Below, piece by piece: positions 51,679 through 62,526 of a stretch of DNA of 64,000 nucleotides (its first letter is position 1; every line of letters begins with the position of its first letter). This DNA is from Phenylobacterium sp. CCH9-H3. Its GTDB lineage: Bacteria; Pseudomonadota; Alphaproteobacteria; Caulobacterales; Caulobacteraceae. The notes under the pieces were generated by a model, which saw nothing but the letters and a program-made list of their open reading frames with translations, had not been told where the DNA came from and ran no database searches. The stretch spans positions 37,482 to 101,481 of the forward strand of contig NZ_LSJI01000083.1 in assembly GCF_001557235.1 (NCBI RefSeq), written 5' to 3'. Position numbers and translations under genes: made by a program.

Positions 51679-52790
51679 GTGGGAAGACCAAGTTTCAGGA
51701 CAAGGGCGTGGACATGGACGCCTTGAAGGCCGCGGCCTTCGAGCTCAGTCCGGACCCGTCCCTGGTGGTGGACGCCGAGGGCGCCCTGGTGGCCGTGAAC
51801 GAGGCCGCGGAGTCGCTGTTCGGCCAGGGACTGGGGCTGCTGGCCCGAGGACGGTTCCGGGCCGCGCTGCCGCCAGGCTCGGCGCTGGTCTCGCTGCTGA
51901 ACCGGGCCATCGAGGAGGACGCCCGCGTCCGCGAGCGGGGCGTGCACATCAGCCTGTTCGGCCTGCCGCCGTTCGAGGCCGACGGGGCGGCGGCGCCGCT
52001 GGGCGACGGTTCGGTCCTGCTGACCCTCACCGTGAAAAATGGGCTGGGCAACGAACGCAGCGCCCACGAGGCTGCCGGGCTCCGTTCGCTGGTGGGCCTG
52101 GGCCGAATGCTGGCGCACGAGATCAAGAACCCGCTGGCCGGCATCCGGGGCGCCGCCCAGCTGCTGAAGTCCGGCGCCAAGGCCGAGGATGCGCCGCTGG
52201 CGCAGCTCATCGTCGACGAGACCGACCGGGTGCGGCGACTGGTGGATCGGATGGAGGCCTTCTCCGACGACGCCCTGCCCAGCCTGACGCCGATCAACAT
52301 CCACCAGATCCTCGACCGCGTGCGGGCGCTGGCCACGAACGGTTTCGCCGAGGGCCTGGGCCTGAAGGAGAGCTACGACCCCTCGCTGCCGCCGGTGCCG
52401 GGCGACGAGGACCAGCTGATCCAGATCTTCCTGAACCTGGTGAAGAACGCCGCCGAAGCGGCCCATGCACGCGGCGACGGCCGTGGCGAGGTTTCGATCC
52501 ACACCGCCTATCGCCACGGCGTGCGGGTGCGGTCGGCCAAGGGGCAGGCGCTGCGCGGCGCGCCGCTTGAGGTCCGCGTCGTCGACAACGGCCCTGGCGT
52601 GCCCGAGCACATCCGCGAGAGCCTGTTCCAGCCCTTCGTCACGTCCAAGAACAACGGCGCGGGCCTGGGCCTGGCGCTGGTCGCCAAACTGGTCGCCGGC
52701 CACGGCGGCCTGATCGATTTCGAGTCCGAGCCCGGCCGCACCGTATTCCGCGTGCTGCTGCCGATCGCGGCGCATGAGGACGCCATCTAG
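51675..52790 (+). CDS. ntrB: Nitrogen regulation sensor kinase NtrB
   Basis: 371-residue cytoplasmic histidine kinase/phosphatase of the NtrBC system, controlled by PII in relatives. PAS-like sensor (about 18-125: [21 protein letters not shown]), HisKA with phospho-His in [20 protein letters not shown] (about residue 150), and an HATPase domain with [16 protein letters not shown] (N box), VDNGPGVPE (G1) and the [21 protein letters not shown]2/lid region. ATG 51675 overlaps the dusB stop (ATGA); the stop is immediately followed by ntrC. Confidence 0.96.
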   Translation: MSGKTKFQDKGVDMDALKAAAFELSPDPSLVVDAEGALVAVNEAAESLFGQGLGLLARGRFRAALPPGSALVSLLNRAIEEDARVRERGVHISLFGLPPFEADGAAAPLGDGSVLLTLTVKNGLGNERSAHEAAGLRSLVGLGRMLAHEIKNPLAGIRGAAQLLKSGAKAEDAPLAQLIVDETDRVRRLVDRMEAFSDDALPSLTPINIHQILDRVRALATNGFAEGLGLKESYDPSLPPVPGDEDQLIQIFLNLVKNAAEAAHARGDGRGEVSIHTAYRHGVRVRSAKGQALRGAPLEVRVVDNGPGVPEHIRESLFQPFVTSKNNGAGLGLALVAKLVAGHGGLIDFESEPGRTVFRVLLPIAAHEDAI

Positions 52791-54212
<1,422 letters not shown>

Positions 54213-54223
54213 GCCGCAGGCGC

Positions 54224-54261
54224 GACCGGCGTCCAAGACACTTAACGCGTGACGGCCGGTC
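54224..54261 (+). terminator. Possible hairpin between ntrC and ntrY
   Basis: Ten-base stem GACCGGCGTC paired with GACGGCCGGTC (one bulged base), loop of 17 bases, 11 bases past the ntrC stop. No T-run. May end the dusB-ntrBC transcript partially before ntrYX. Confidence 0.3.
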
Positions 54262-54302
54262 CTCGCGCGCAGCCGCTACCGTGCAACGCGGCAACATAGC
54301 TG

Positions 54303-54329
54303 TTGATTTTGGAGCACAGCTGCCTAGGC
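54303..54329 (+). promoter_or_regulatory. Putative ntrY promoter
   Basis: TTGATTT, 12 bases, GCCTAGGC, ten bases before the ntrY ATG. It fits the Caulobacter -35/-10 spacing and would give an almost leaderless mRNA. Confidence 0.3.
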
Positions 54330-54339
54330 TCCCGACGCA

Positions 54340-56553
54340 ATGGCGTTGCTTGCGCATCCAGCGTTCCGGCATCCGGCTCTGGGCCGGATTCGGGCCGCCC
54401 TTCAGTCCCGCGTCGTGCTCGGTGTCGGCTACAGCGTCGCCGCGGGCCTGACGGGCCTGGCGATCCTGCTCGCCGCGTCGCCGCCCGCCAAGGGGCCGCT
54501 CGGGCCGGCCAGCCAACTCATCCTGACGGTCCTCGGCTTCAACCTGGTCCTGATCCTGGGCCTGATCGCGGCCGTTTCGCTGCGGATCCTGGAACTCCTA
54601 AGGGCGCGGTCGCATGACGCGGGCGCGCGCCTCCACGTGCGCTTTGTGCGCCTCTTCGCGCTGGCGGCCCTGGTGCCGGCGCTGGTGGTCTTCATCTTCT
54701 CCGGCGTCCTGGTCAGCCAGGGCGTCGACAAGTGGTTCAGCGAGCGGGTCCAGACCGTCGTGGAGAATTCCGCGACGGTGTTCCGGTCGTATATCGAGGA
54801 GCAGACCCGCGACACGGCCGACCGCGTCACCTCCATGGCCCAGGACCTCAATCGCGAGGCCGCGGGGCTGCAGGGCCAGCCGGGCGCCTTCGACCGGGCG
54901 CTGTCGGCGCTGGCGTCCTACCACGGGTTTCCGGCGCTCTATCTGGTGTCGCGCGACGGCAAGGTGATCGCCCGCGCCGAGGCGGCGGATGCGCCGGCGT
55001 TCGAGAGCCTGCCCGGCACCTCGTTCGCCGCGGCGGACCGGGGCGAGATCTTCGTCCGCGCCGACAACGTGATCCGGGCGCTCTATCGCCTTCCGGACTA
55101 CGAAGAGGTCTATCTCTACGCCGTCCGTCCGCTCGAACAGGGCGTGGTGGCCAACCTGCGTGACGCCGAGAGCGCGCTGGTGTCTTACCGCGAGATCGGG
55201 GAGAGCCGGGCCCGGGTGCAGACCATCTTCGCGCTCAGCTACGCCGAAACAGCCCTTCTGGTCCTGGTGGGCGCGGTCTGGCTGGGGCTGACGGCGGCCA
55301 ACGCCATCTCGGCGCCGGTCGCGCGCCTGGTCCAGGCGGCGGGGCGCGTGGCGGGCGGCGACCTCAGCGCGCGCGTCGACGCCGATGGAGATCCTGACGA
55401 GATCGCAGTATTGTCTCGTGCATTCAATAGCATGACGCACGATCTTCAGGCGCAGCAGGAAGCCCTGCGTCGGGCCGGCGAGGAGGCCGAGGAGCGTCGG
55501 CAGTTCATCGAAACGGTGCTGGCCGAAGTGAGCGCGGGCGTGATCGGCCTGGACGCCGATGGCCGCATCTCCGTGGCCAACCGGCAGGCCGAGGTCCTGC
55601 TGGCCCTCCCGCGCGGCCAGGGGCGCGGCGGCAAGCTGTCCGACGTCGTTCCGGAGTTCGCCGAGCTGGCGGCCGCCGGACGGAGCGGCGAGGCCGAGGA
55701 GGAGATCGATGTGGCCCGCGGGCGCGACAATCGCCGCCTGAGGGTCCGCGCCAGCCAGAGCGAAGGCGGCCTGGTCCTGACCTTCGACGACGTCACCCGG
55801 CTGGTGGCGGCGCAGCGGAACGCGGCCTGGCGCGATGTCGCGCGGCGCATCGCCCACGAGATCAAGAACCCGCTCACCCCGATCCAGCTTTCGGCGGAGC
55901 GCCTGCGCCGCAAGTACCGCAAGGACATCGCCCCGTCCGAGCTGGAGATCTTCGACCGCTGCACCGACACCATCGTGCGCCAGGTGGGCGACATCGGCCG
56001 CATGGTGGACGAGTTCTCGGCCTTCGCCCGGATGCCGGCGCCGAAGTTCGCCAAGCTGGAGGCCGGCGAGTTGCTGCGCGCCGCCGTCTTCGCCCAGCGC
56101 GTGGCCAGCCCGGACTTCGCGGTCGAGCTCGAAGAGCCGAAGGCCGACGCCATGCTCTATGCGGATGGTCGGATGATCGGCCAGGCGCTCACCAACGTCC
56201 TCAAGAACGCGGCCGAGGCCGTCGAGGCCCGCCGGGCCAAGTCGCCGCGCCTGAAGGGCCGGATCACCGCCCGGCTGGTCGTCGAGGACGCCTCGGTTGC
56301 CATCGAGGTCGAGGATAACGGCGTGGGGCTGCCCGCCAAGGATCGCGACAGGCTGACCGAACCCTATGTGACCACCCGCGAGAAGGGCACGGGCCTCGGC
56401 CTCGCCATCGTGAAGCGGATTCTGGAAGACCACGGCGGCGAGCTGGAGCTGGCCGACGCGCGGAGCGGGCAGGGGGCCCTGGCGATTCTTCGCCTGCCGG
56501 CGGCCCCGGCCCCGCGCGCTGCGAAACCCACCGCGGCCGTTGCGGCCAAATGA
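54340..56553 (+). CDS. ntrY: Membrane sensor kinase NtrY
   Basis: 737 residues. Three N-terminal membrane helices (about 22-48, 65-90, 105-128), a periplasmic sensor region (about 130-300), a fourth helix (about 300-325), HAMP (NAISAPVARLVQAAGRVAGG, about 325-380), PAS (about 385-490), HisKA with phospho-His in [20 protein letters not shown] (about residue 506) and HATPase with QALTNVLKNAAEAVEA, VEDNGVGLPAKDRDRLTEPY and KGTGLGLAIVKRILEDHGG. The partner NtrX follows ten bases on. NtrYX links nitrogen, redox and envelope control in alphaproteobacteria. Confidence 0.96.
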   Translation: MALLAHPAFRHPALGRIRAALQSRVVLGVGYSVAAGLTGLAILLAASPPAKGPLGPASQLILTVLGFNLVLILGLIAAVSLRILELLRARSHDAGARLHVRFVRLFALAALVPALVVFIFSGVLVSQGVDKWFSERVQTVVENSATVFRSYIEEQTRDTADRVTSMAQDLNREAAGLQGQPGAFDRALSALASYHGFPALYLVSRDGKVIARAEAADAPAFESLPGTSFAAADRGEIFVRADNVIRALYRLPDYEEVYLYAVRPLEQGVVANLRDAESALVSYREIGESRARVQTIFALSYAETALLVLVGAVWLGLTAANAISAPVARLVQAAGRVAGGDLSARVDADGDPDEIAVLSRAFNSMTHDLQAQQEALRRAGEEAEERRQFIETVLAEVSAGVIGLDADGRISVANRQAEVLLALPRGQGRGGKLSDVVPEFAELAAAGRSGEAEEEIDVARGRDNRRLRVRASQSEGGLVLTFDDVTRLVAAQRNAAWRDVARRIAHEIKNPLTPIQLSAERLRRKYRKDIAPSELEIFDRCTDTIVRQVGDIGRMVDEFSAFARMPAPKFAKLEAGELLRAAVFAQRVASPDFAVELEEPKADAMLYADGRMIGQALTNVLKNAAEAVEARRAKSPRLKGRITARLVVEDASVAIEVEDNGVGLPAKDRDRLTEPYVTTREKGTGLGLAIVKRILEDHGGELELADARSGQGALAILRLPAAPAPRAAKPTAAVAAK

Positions 56554-56563
56554 GGATGGACTG

Positions 56564-57955
56564 ATGGCGGCTGACGTTCTGGTGGTCGACGACGAGGCGG
56601 ACATCCGCGAGCTGGTCGCGGGGATCCTGACCGACGAAGGCTATGACGTTCGCACGGCGACCGACTCCGAGAGCGCGCTCGCCGAGGTGCGGGCGCGCAA
56701 GCCGGCGCTGCTGATCCTGGACATCTGGATGCAGGGCGGCGGCATGGACGGCCTGGAGCTGCTGGACATGGTCAAGGCGCTGGACCCGGACCTCCCGGTG
56801 ATCATGATCTCGGGCCACGGGAACATCGAGACCGCCGTCAGTTCGATCAAGCGCGGCGCCTACGAGTTCCTGGAAAAGCCGTTCAAGTCGGACCGTCTGC
56901 TCCTGGTGGTCGAACGCGCTCTGGAGACCACTAACCTGCGGCGGGAAAACCGCCGGCTGCGGGCCCAGACGATCCAGCCCGAGGGGCTTCTGGGCAAGTC
57001 GATGGCCGCCCAGCAGCTGCGCCAGATGATCGCCAAGCTGGCCGGCGCCAACAGCCGCGTCCTGATCTCTGGCCCCCCCGGCTCCGGCAAGGAGACCGTG
57101 GCCCGGCTGATCCACGACGCCAGCCATCGTTCGCGCAACGAATTCGTGCCGATCAGCGCCGCGGGCATGACGCCGGAGCGCATGGACGTCGAGCTGTTTG
57201 GCGAGGAGGGGGCCAACGGGCGCACCGCCAAGATCGGCGTCTTCGAGCGGGCTCACGGCGGCACGCTCTATCTGGACGAGGCGGCGGACATGCCGCGGGA
57301 GACCCAGGGGCGGATCCTGCGCGTGCTGGTCGAGCAGCGGTTCCGGCGGGTGGGCGGAGACGCCGACGTGCAGGTGGACGTGCGCGTGATCTCTTCGACC
57401 TCCAAGGACCTTCGGGAGGAGATCGCGGCGGGGCGCTTCCGCGAGGACCTCTTCCACCGCCTCAACGTGGTTCCGGTGAACGTCCCAGGCCTCAGCGAGC
57501 GGCGCGAGGACATCCCTGAGCTCGTGGAGGACTTCATCAACCGGATCTGCGAGGCCTCCGGCCTGCCCCGCCGCAAGCTGTCGGATGACGCCCTGGCCAT
57601 GCTCCAGGTCCGCGCCTGGCCGGGCAACCTGCGCCAGCTGCGGAACAACGTGGAGCGGATGCTGATCCTGGCCTCGGGTGCGCCCGCCGACCCGATCACC
57701 GCGGACATGCTGCCGGCCGAGGCCTCGGTGAACGACCAGACCACCTCGCTGGGCGCAGAGCGGATCATCGCCCTGCCGCTGCGCGAGGCGCGCGAGGTGT
57801 TCGAACGCGAGTACCTGAACGCCCAGATGCTGCGCTTCTCGGGCAATATCTCGCGCACGGCGGCCTTCATCGGCATGGAGCGTTCGGCGCTGCACCGCAA
57901 GCTGAAGTCCCTGGGCCTGTCGGGCGCCCGGTCGCTGGAAGCCGAGGAGGCCTAG
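56564..57955 (+). CDS. ntrX: Response regulator NtrX, GAFTGA-less
   Basis: 463 residues from ATG 56564. Receiver with VLVVDDEADIRELVAGIL, phospho-Asp in LLILDIWMQGGGMDGLEL (about 53) and Lys in FLEKPFKSD; AAA+ with Walker A ISGPPGSGKETVARLIHDAS and Walker B-like GGTLYLDEAADMPRETQG (DEAAD instead of DEIGD); C-terminal Fis-type HTH (RTAAFIGMERSALHRKLKSL). Between ELFGEEG and the Walker B strand, no GAFTGA is present (ANGRTAKIGVFERAHGG), the normal state for NtrX. It is followed by dat four bases later. Confidence 0.96.
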   Translation: MAADVLVVDDEADIRELVAGILTDEGYDVRTATDSESALAEVRARKPALLILDIWMQGGGMDGLELLDMVKALDPDLPVIMISGHGNIETAVSSIKRGAYEFLEKPFKSDRLLLVVERALETTNLRRENRRLRAQTIQPEGLLGKSMAAQQLRQMIAKLAGANSRVLISGPPGSGKETVARLIHDASHRSRNEFVPISAAGMTPERMDVELFGEEGANGRTAKIGVFERAHGGTLYLDEAADMPRETQGRILRVLVEQRFRRVGGDADVQVDVRVISSTSKDLREEIAAGRFREDLFHRLNVVPVNVPGLSERREDIPELVEDFINRICEASGLPRRKLSDDALAMLQVRAWPGNLRQLRNNVERMLILASGAPADPITADMLPAEASVNDQTTSLGAERIIALPLREAREVFEREYLNAQMLRFSGNISRTAAFIGMERSALHRKLKSLGLSGARSLEAEEA

Positions 57956-57958
57956 GAG

Positions 57959-58822
57959 TTGGGGCGCATCGCCTATGTGAACGGCCGCTACGTCCATCAG
58001 GCGGAGGCCGTCGTCCATATCGAGGACCGCGGTTATCAGTTCGCCGACGCGGTCTATGAGGTCTGGGCCCTGTTCGGCGGCAAGCTGGCCGACCCCGAGG
58101 GGCACTTCGCCCGGCTGGAACGCAGCCTGTCGGAGCTGCGGATCCCCATGCCCATGACCCGCGCGGCGCTGACGACGGTGCTTCGCGAGACCGTGCGGCG
58201 AAACCGGGTCCGCGAAGGGCTGGTCTATCTCCAGGTCAGCCGGGGCGTCGCGCCGCGCGACCACGCCTTTCCGGCGGGTGGCGTCACGCCGGCCGTCGTG
58301 GTGACGGTCAGCCGCGTCGATCGGGACGCCACCGAGGCGCGCGCCGCGAAGGGCGTTTCGGTCGTCACCACGCCCGAGAACCGCTGGGGCCGGTGCGACA
58401 TCAAGACGGTGGGCCTGTTGCCGAACGCCCTGGCCAAGCAGAAGGCCCGGGAGGTCGGCGCCGTCGAAGCCTGGTTCGTGGACGACCTGGGGCTGGTGAC
58501 CGAAGGGGCCTCGTCCAATGCCTGGATCGTGGACGGCGACGGGATCCTGCGCACCCGCGACACCAACGCCAACATCCTGCGCGGCGTGACCCGCCTCTCG
58601 CTCATGGACGTGGCGCGCGAGGCGGGGCTGAAGGTCGAGGAGCGGCCCTTCACGCCCGACGAGGCGCGGGCCGCAAAGGAGGCGTTCATCACCGGCGCCG
58701 GCAGCCTGGTGCTGCCCGTGGTGGCGGTCGACGGCAAGCCCGTGGGCGACGGCGCGCCAGGACCTGTGGCGTTGAAGCTCCGACGCCTCTATATCGAGCG
58801 CGCGAAGGCTTCGGCGATCTGA
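57959..58822 (+). CDS. dat: D-amino acid aminotransferase-like PLP enzyme (class IV)
   Basis: 287 residues, TTG start at 57959, just after the ntrX stop, with GGAGG/AGGAG upstream. Fold type IV: YVNGRYVHQAEAVVHIEDRG (about 4-23), the PLP Lys in RCDIKTVGLLPNALAKQKA (about 148), LVTEGASSNAWIVDGDG (about 182; cofactor phosphate) and GVTRLSLMDVAREAG. The opening fits D-alanine aminotransferase, while branched-chain or ADC-lyase activity cannot be excluded. A dat gene between ntrX and hfq is conserved in Caulobacter relatives. Confidence 0.88.
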   Translation: MGRIAYVNGRYVHQAEAVVHIEDRGYQFADAVYEVWALFGGKLADPEGHFARLERSLSELRIPMPMTRAALTTVLRETVRRNRVREGLVYLQVSRGVAPRDHAFPAGGVTPAVVVTVSRVDRDATEARAAKGVSVVTTPENRWGRCDIKTVGLLPNALAKQKAREVGAVEAWFVDDLGLVTEGASSNAWIVDGDGILRTRDTNANILRGVTRLSLMDVAREAGLKVEERPFTPDEARAAKEAFITGAGSLVLPVVAVDGKPVGDGAPGPVALKLRRLYIERAKASAI

Positions 58823-58877
58823 CGTCAGCCTGCGATTGCAACGGCCGCGGTTTGCGGCTTAGCGTGACCTTGTGTGT

Positions 58878-58915
58878 GGGCGGATCTTCCGCCCGATCAA
58901 AACGAAAAGGCGGAA
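58878..58915 (+). promoter_or_regulatory. hfq leader with two competing hairpins
   Basis: GGGCGGA (58878-58884) pairs perfectly with TCCGCCC (58888-58894) around a three-base loop. The same central strand TTCCGCC (58887-58893) also pairs perfectly with GGCGGAA (58909-58915), which overlaps the likely ribosome binding site (AAGGCGG, six bases before the GTG start). The two pairings exclude each other, the layout of an RNA on/off switch. Confidence 0.45.
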
Positions 58916-58919
58916 AGCC

Positions 58920-59165
58920 GTGAGCGACAAGAAACAGAACCTGCAGGACACCTTCCTCAACAGCGTGCGGAAGTCCAAGACCCCGCTCACCATCTTCCTG
59001 GTGAACGGCGTCAAACTGCAGGGCGTGGTCAGCTGGTTCGACAATTTCTGCGTCCTGCTGCGCCGGGACGGCCAGTCCCAGCTGGTCTACAAGCACGCCA
59101 TTTCCACCATCATGCCGGCTCAGCCCGTTCAGCTCTACGAACCGGCTGACGACGAGGGCGATTGA
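58920..59165 (+). CDS. hfq: RNA chaperone Hfq
   Basis: 81-residue Sm-like hexamer subunit joining small RNAs to mRNA targets. Sequence from GTG 58920: [20 protein letters not shown] (Sm1 with proximal-face Gln), [31 protein letters not shown] (the YKHA Sm2 motif) and a short acidic tail (EPADDEGD), typical for alphaproteobacteria. An ATG-initiated extension from 58872 reads through the leader and does not match the family. Its stop overlaps the TTG of hflX. Confidence 0.97.
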   Translation: MSDKKQNLQDTFLNSVRKSKTPLTIFLVNGVKLQGVVSWFDNFCVLLRRDGQSQLVYKHAISTIMPAQPVQLYEPADDEGD

Positions 59166-60481
59166 GCTCCACCAAATCCGTAGACCGTGAGGCGCCCGTC
59201 CAGGGCGCGTTGGTGATCCATCCCGACCGGGAGGGGCGCGATGGCGCGCGCCACCCGCAGGCGCGGCTGGAGGAGGCCGCCGGCCTCGCGCTCGCCCTCG
59301 ACCTCGAGGTGCGCGAGACCATGATCGTGGGCCTTCGCAAGCTCACGCCCGCCACCCTGTTCGGCAAGGGCAAGGTGGAGGAGATCCGGGTTCTGGTGGA
59401 GGTCGAAGAGCTGGACGTCGTCGTCATCGACGACGCCCTGACGCCCGTCCAGCAGCGGAACCTGGAGAAGGCCTGGGGCGCCAAGGTCATCGACCGCACG
59501 GGACTGATCCTGGAGATCTTCGCCCGCCGCGCCCGCACGCGGGAAGGCCGTCTGCAGGTCGAGCTGGCGCGACTGACCTACGAGCGGTCGCGCCTCGTCC
59601 GCACCTGGACGCACCTGGAGCGCCAGCGCGGCGGCTTCGGCGTGATGGGCGGCCCGGGCGAAACCCAGATCGAGACCGACCGGCGGCTGATCGCCGAGAA
59701 GATCGGCAAGCTGAAGCGCGAACTGGAGGAGGTGCGGCGCACCCGCACCTTGCAGCGTTCGGCGCGCCGGCGCGTGCCGTTCCCGAGCGTGGCGCTGGTG
59801 GGCTACACCAACGCCGGCAAGTCGACGCTGTTCAACCGGCTCACCAACGCCGAGGTGGTGGCCCAGGACATGCTGTTCGCGACCCTGGATCCGACCCTGC
59901 GTTCGCTGAAGCTGCCCGACGGCCGCCCCGCGATCCTCAGCGACACCGTCGGCTTCATCTCGGACCTGCCGCACGAGCTGGTGGAGGCGTTCCGCGCCAC
60001 GCTGGAGGAGGTCCGCGAGGCCGACGTGGTGCTGCATGTCCGCGACATCGCCAGCGACGAGACCAAGGCCCAGGCCGCCGACGTGCGCGCGGTGCTGAGC
60101 CGCCTGGGTGTGGACATGGACGAGCGGCGGATCCTGGAGGTCTGGAACAAGGCCGACCTGCTGCCGGCCGAGGCGCGGGACGAGGCGATCAGCGACGCCC
60201 GGCGCGCCACCCCGCCCGCCGTGCTGGTGTCCGCGGTGACCGGCGAAGGCTGCGAAGCCCTTCTGGCCGCCGTCGCCGGCCTCGTCGACGAGGCGCCGCC
60301 CGTGGACGTGTACATGCCGGCCGGGGAGGGCGCCGCCATCGCCTGGCTCTATCGCCATGGCCGGGTCATCGAGCGGAACGAGGACAAGGACGGCTCGGTG
60401 CGCCTCTCCGTAAGCCTGACGCCGCAGGCCATGGGTCAGTTCGAGCAGCTGTTCCCGCAGGCCGAGATCCGCGCAAGCTGA
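59162..60481 (+). CDS. hflX: Ribosome-associated GTPase HflX
   Basis: 439 residues, TTG start at 59162 overlapping the hfq stop (TTGA). N-terminal HflX domain ([63 protein letters not shown]), then a TRAFAC GTPase: G1 [14 protein letters not shown] (about 218), G3 [13 protein letters not shown] (about 264) and G4 NKAD (about 332). HflX splits stalled ribosomes under stress. hfq-hflX linkage is conserved across proteobacteria. Confidence 0.96.
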   Translation: MSSTKSVDREAPVQGALVIHPDREGRDGARHPQARLEEAAGLALALDLEVRETMIVGLRKLTPATLFGKGKVEEIRVLVEVEELDVVVIDDALTPVQQRNLEKAWGAKVIDRTGLILEIFARRARTREGRLQVELARLTYERSRLVRTWTHLERQRGGFGVMGGPGETQIETDRRLIAEKIGKLKRELEEVRRTRTLQRSARRRVPFPSVALVGYTNAGKSTLFNRLTNAEVVAQDMLFATLDPTLRSLKLPDGRPAILSDTVGFISDLPHELVEAFRATLEEVREADVVLHVRDIASDETKAQAADVRAVLSRLGVDMDERRILEVWNKADLLPAEARDEAISDARRATPPAVLVSAVTGEGCEALLAAVAGLVDEAPPVDVYMPAGEGAAIAWLYRHGRVIERNEDKDGSVRLSVSLTPQAMGQFEQLFPQAEIRAS

Positions 60482-60488
60482 CGGCGGG

Positions 60489-60518
60489 CTCGTCGCACTT
60501 TCCCGCGCGTTCGTCGCA
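60489..60518 (+). promoter_or_regulatory. Direct repeats upstream of the LytS-LytTR operon
   Basis: CTCGTCGCA (60489-60497) and TTCGTCGCA (60510-60518), nine-base units with 21-base period (12-base gap), ending 58 bases before the kinase start. This is the spacing LytTR proteins recognise. A matching pair lies upstream of the PEP-CTERM gene at 62436. Confidence 0.6.
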
Positions 60519-60576
60519 TCCGCATGGTCACATTCGCCTGGGGCGCGAACAGAGATGGCTCCGGCCCCGGGGAGGC

Positions 60577-61665
60577 GTGGTGACTTCGAATTCCAGATGG
60601 AGCTTCACCGCCCTGGCGGTCGTCTTCGCGCTCCTGCTGTGGTCGCTGGCCTTCGCCTGCTACATCGCGCCCGGCATCGCGACGGGGCGCCAGCGCGACC
60701 AGGACACCCTCTACCTGATTGTCACCGTCGCCCTGGGGTTCGTGTTCTCCTGCGGCTTCTGCCGGATGGTGACGGGGCCGCTTCGATCCTTCTCCGGCCG
60801 TTCGCGCATGGGCGTCGCGGCCGCGGTGCTGGCGGCGCTCATCCTGGCGCATGCCATGATCGACCTCATGATGATCGAACACTACCTGAAGGCGAAGGTG
60901 GTGCTGCCTGACGAGGCGCGTGTCAGCGGGCAGGGGCTGTTGTTCCTGAACAACCTGCTCATGCTCTCGCCGGTGTATCTGATGTACGCCGTCGGGCTTG
61001 GCTTCGGACTGTCGATGCGGGCCATCCATGAGCGGGAGCGCCGCCTGGCCGCCGCCCTGGCCGAGGCCCAGACGGCGCAGCTTGCGATGCTGCGGCTACA
61101 GATCAACCCGCACTTTCTGTTCAACAGCCTGAATGCCGTCATGTCGCTGGTCGGGTCCGGCCGGAACCGGGACGCCGAGGTCGTGGTCTCCCGGCTCGCC
61201 GAGTTCTTCCGGGCGACGCTGGCCAGCGAGCCGAACGCCATGACCAGCCTGGAGGACGAACTGGACGTCCTGGGGGCCTATCTGGAGATCGAGGCCGCGC
61301 GCTTCGGCGACCGCTTGCGGGTCGCCATCGATCTGCCCGACAGCCTGGCCGACGCGAGCGTGCCGCACTTCCTGCTCCAACCCATCGTCGAGAACGCGAT
61401 CAAGCATGGCGTCGCGCCGAGCAAGCGGCCGGTCACGCTGTCGGTGTCGGCCACTGCGCCGGGCGGCCGCCTCAGGCTGATGGTCGAGGACGACGGCGCC
61501 GGCGGCGCGCCTGGAGCCGCGGGGGAAGGCGTCGGGCTGAGGAACGTCGCTGCGCGGCTGAGGGCGCACTACGGCGCCGGCGCGACACTCCGCTCGGAGC
61601 GGCTTACGCGAGGTTTCCGGGTCGAGCTGGACTTGCCGCTGGCCTTCGTCTCGGAGCGGCGCTGA
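60577..61665 (+). CDS. LytS/YehU-type sensor histidine kinase
   Basis: 362 residues; GTG starts at 60577 or 60580 (MVTSNSRW). Four membrane helices (about 8-30, 47-65, 78-97, 125-145), then the His_kinase (5TM/LytS type) domain with phospho-His in [20 protein letters not shown] (about residue 182) and an HATPase domain with [19 protein letters not shown] and a short [21 protein letters not shown] core. It overlaps the LytTR gene (TGATG). The stimulus is unknown: the membrane part has no recognised ligand domain. Confidence 0.92.
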   Translation: MVTSNSRWSFTALAVVFALLLWSLAFACYIAPGIATGRQRDQDTLYLIVTVALGFVFSCGFCRMVTGPLRSFSGRSRMGVAAAVLAALILAHAMIDLMMIEHYLKAKVVLPDEARVSGQGLLFLNNLLMLSPVYLMYAVGLGFGLSMRAIHERERRLAAALAEAQTAQLAMLRLQINPHFLFNSLNAVMSLVGSGRNRDAEVVVSRLAEFFRATLASEPNAMTSLEDELDVLGAYLEIEAARFGDRLRVAIDLPDSLADASVPHFLLQPIVENAIKHGVAPSKRPVTLSVSATAPGGRLRLMVEDDGAGGAPGAAGEGVGLRNVAARLRAHYGAGATLRSERLTRGFRVELDLPLAFVSERR

Positions 61666-62408
61666 TGCGGGTCTTCCTCGTCGACGACGAGCCGCTTGCT
61701 CTCGACTGGCTGCGATCCTGTCTGCGCCGGCTGGGGGGCGTCGAGGTCGTCGGCGAGGCGGCCGACGGCGACGCGGCGCTGGCGGCCATCAAGGCGGCGA
61801 CGCCGGACGTCGTGCTCCTGGATATCCAGATGCCGGGGCGTTCCGGCGTCGAGGTGGCGCGCGTGCTCGCCGGCAGCCCGCGGCCTGAGGTGGTGTTCGT
61901 CACCGCCTTCTCGCACTGGGCCGCCCAGGCCTTCGAACTGGACGCGGCGGACTACCTGCTGAAGCCGGTCCGGCCCGACCGGCTGGAGGAGGCCATCAGC
62001 CGGGCCCGGCGGCGCCTTTCCGGCCCGCCCAAGTGCGCGACACCCGCCGCCAGTTTCGAATCGGGGTTCTGGATCCGGCAGCGCGAGGGGCTGGTCCGCG
62101 TGCAGACGGCAGACATACGCCGGATCGAAGCGGACAAGGACTATGCCCTCATCCACACGCATCTGCGCACGCACATCCTGCGCACGACGATGCGCGAGCT
62201 CGAGGCCAAGCTGGATCCGCGGGAGATCGTTCGCGTCCATCGCAGCGCCTTCGTGCGCCTGTCGGCCGTCGCCCGTGTCGAGCGGGGGCGGCGCAGTATG
62301 ATGCGGCTCCACACCGAGGATGGCGCAGTTGTCGACGTGGGAGCGAGCTACACGCGGAAGGTGGCCGCGGCCCTCGGACTGCCCCACGTGGACCTGGACG
62401 ACGAATAG
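61665..62408 (+). CDS. LytTR-family response regulator
   Basis: 247 residues from ATG 61665. Receiver (1-118: VFLVDDEPLALDWLRSCLRR, phospho-Asp in PDVVLLDIQMPGRSG about residue 49, FVTAFSHWAAQAF, YLLKPVRPDRLEE) and a C-terminal LytTR DNA-binding domain (about 140-240: FWIRQREGLVRVQTADIRRI, ADKDYALIHT, TMRELEAKLDPREIVRVHRS, FVRLSAVARVERGRRSMMRL). Directly coupled to the kinase. LytTR proteins bind pairs of nine-base repeats about 21 bp apart, and such pairs are present upstream of this operon and the next gene. Confidence 0.94.
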   Translation: MRVFLVDDEPLALDWLRSCLRRLGGVEVVGEAADGDAALAAIKAATPDVVLLDIQMPGRSGVEVARVLAGSPRPEVVFVTAFSHWAAQAFELDAADYLLKPVRPDRLEEAISRARRRLSGPPKCATPAASFESGFWIRQREGLVRVQTADIRRIEADKDYALIHTHLRTHILRTTMRELEAKLDPREIVRVHRSAFVRLSAVARVERGRRSMMRLHTEDGAVVDVGASYTRKVAAALGLPHVDLDDE

Positions 62409-62435
62409 CTCGCCTCTGACGCGAAGCCGTGCAGC

Positions 62436-62466
62436 TTCGTCGCAGCGCCAGTCGGCCCTCGTCTCC
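62436..62466 (+). promoter_or_regulatory. Direct repeats upstream of the PEP-CTERM gene
   Basis: TTCGTCGCA (62436-62444) and CTCGTCTCC (62458-62466), period 22, ending 60 bases before the start. The first unit is identical to one upstream of the kinase; the second differs from the other unit there at two of nine positions. Confidence 0.5.
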
Positions 62467-62526
62467 ATCGCTTTGCCCGTCGATGGCGCAGCCGCGATGG
62501 GGACGGCCTCGACCAAGGAGGCATGA

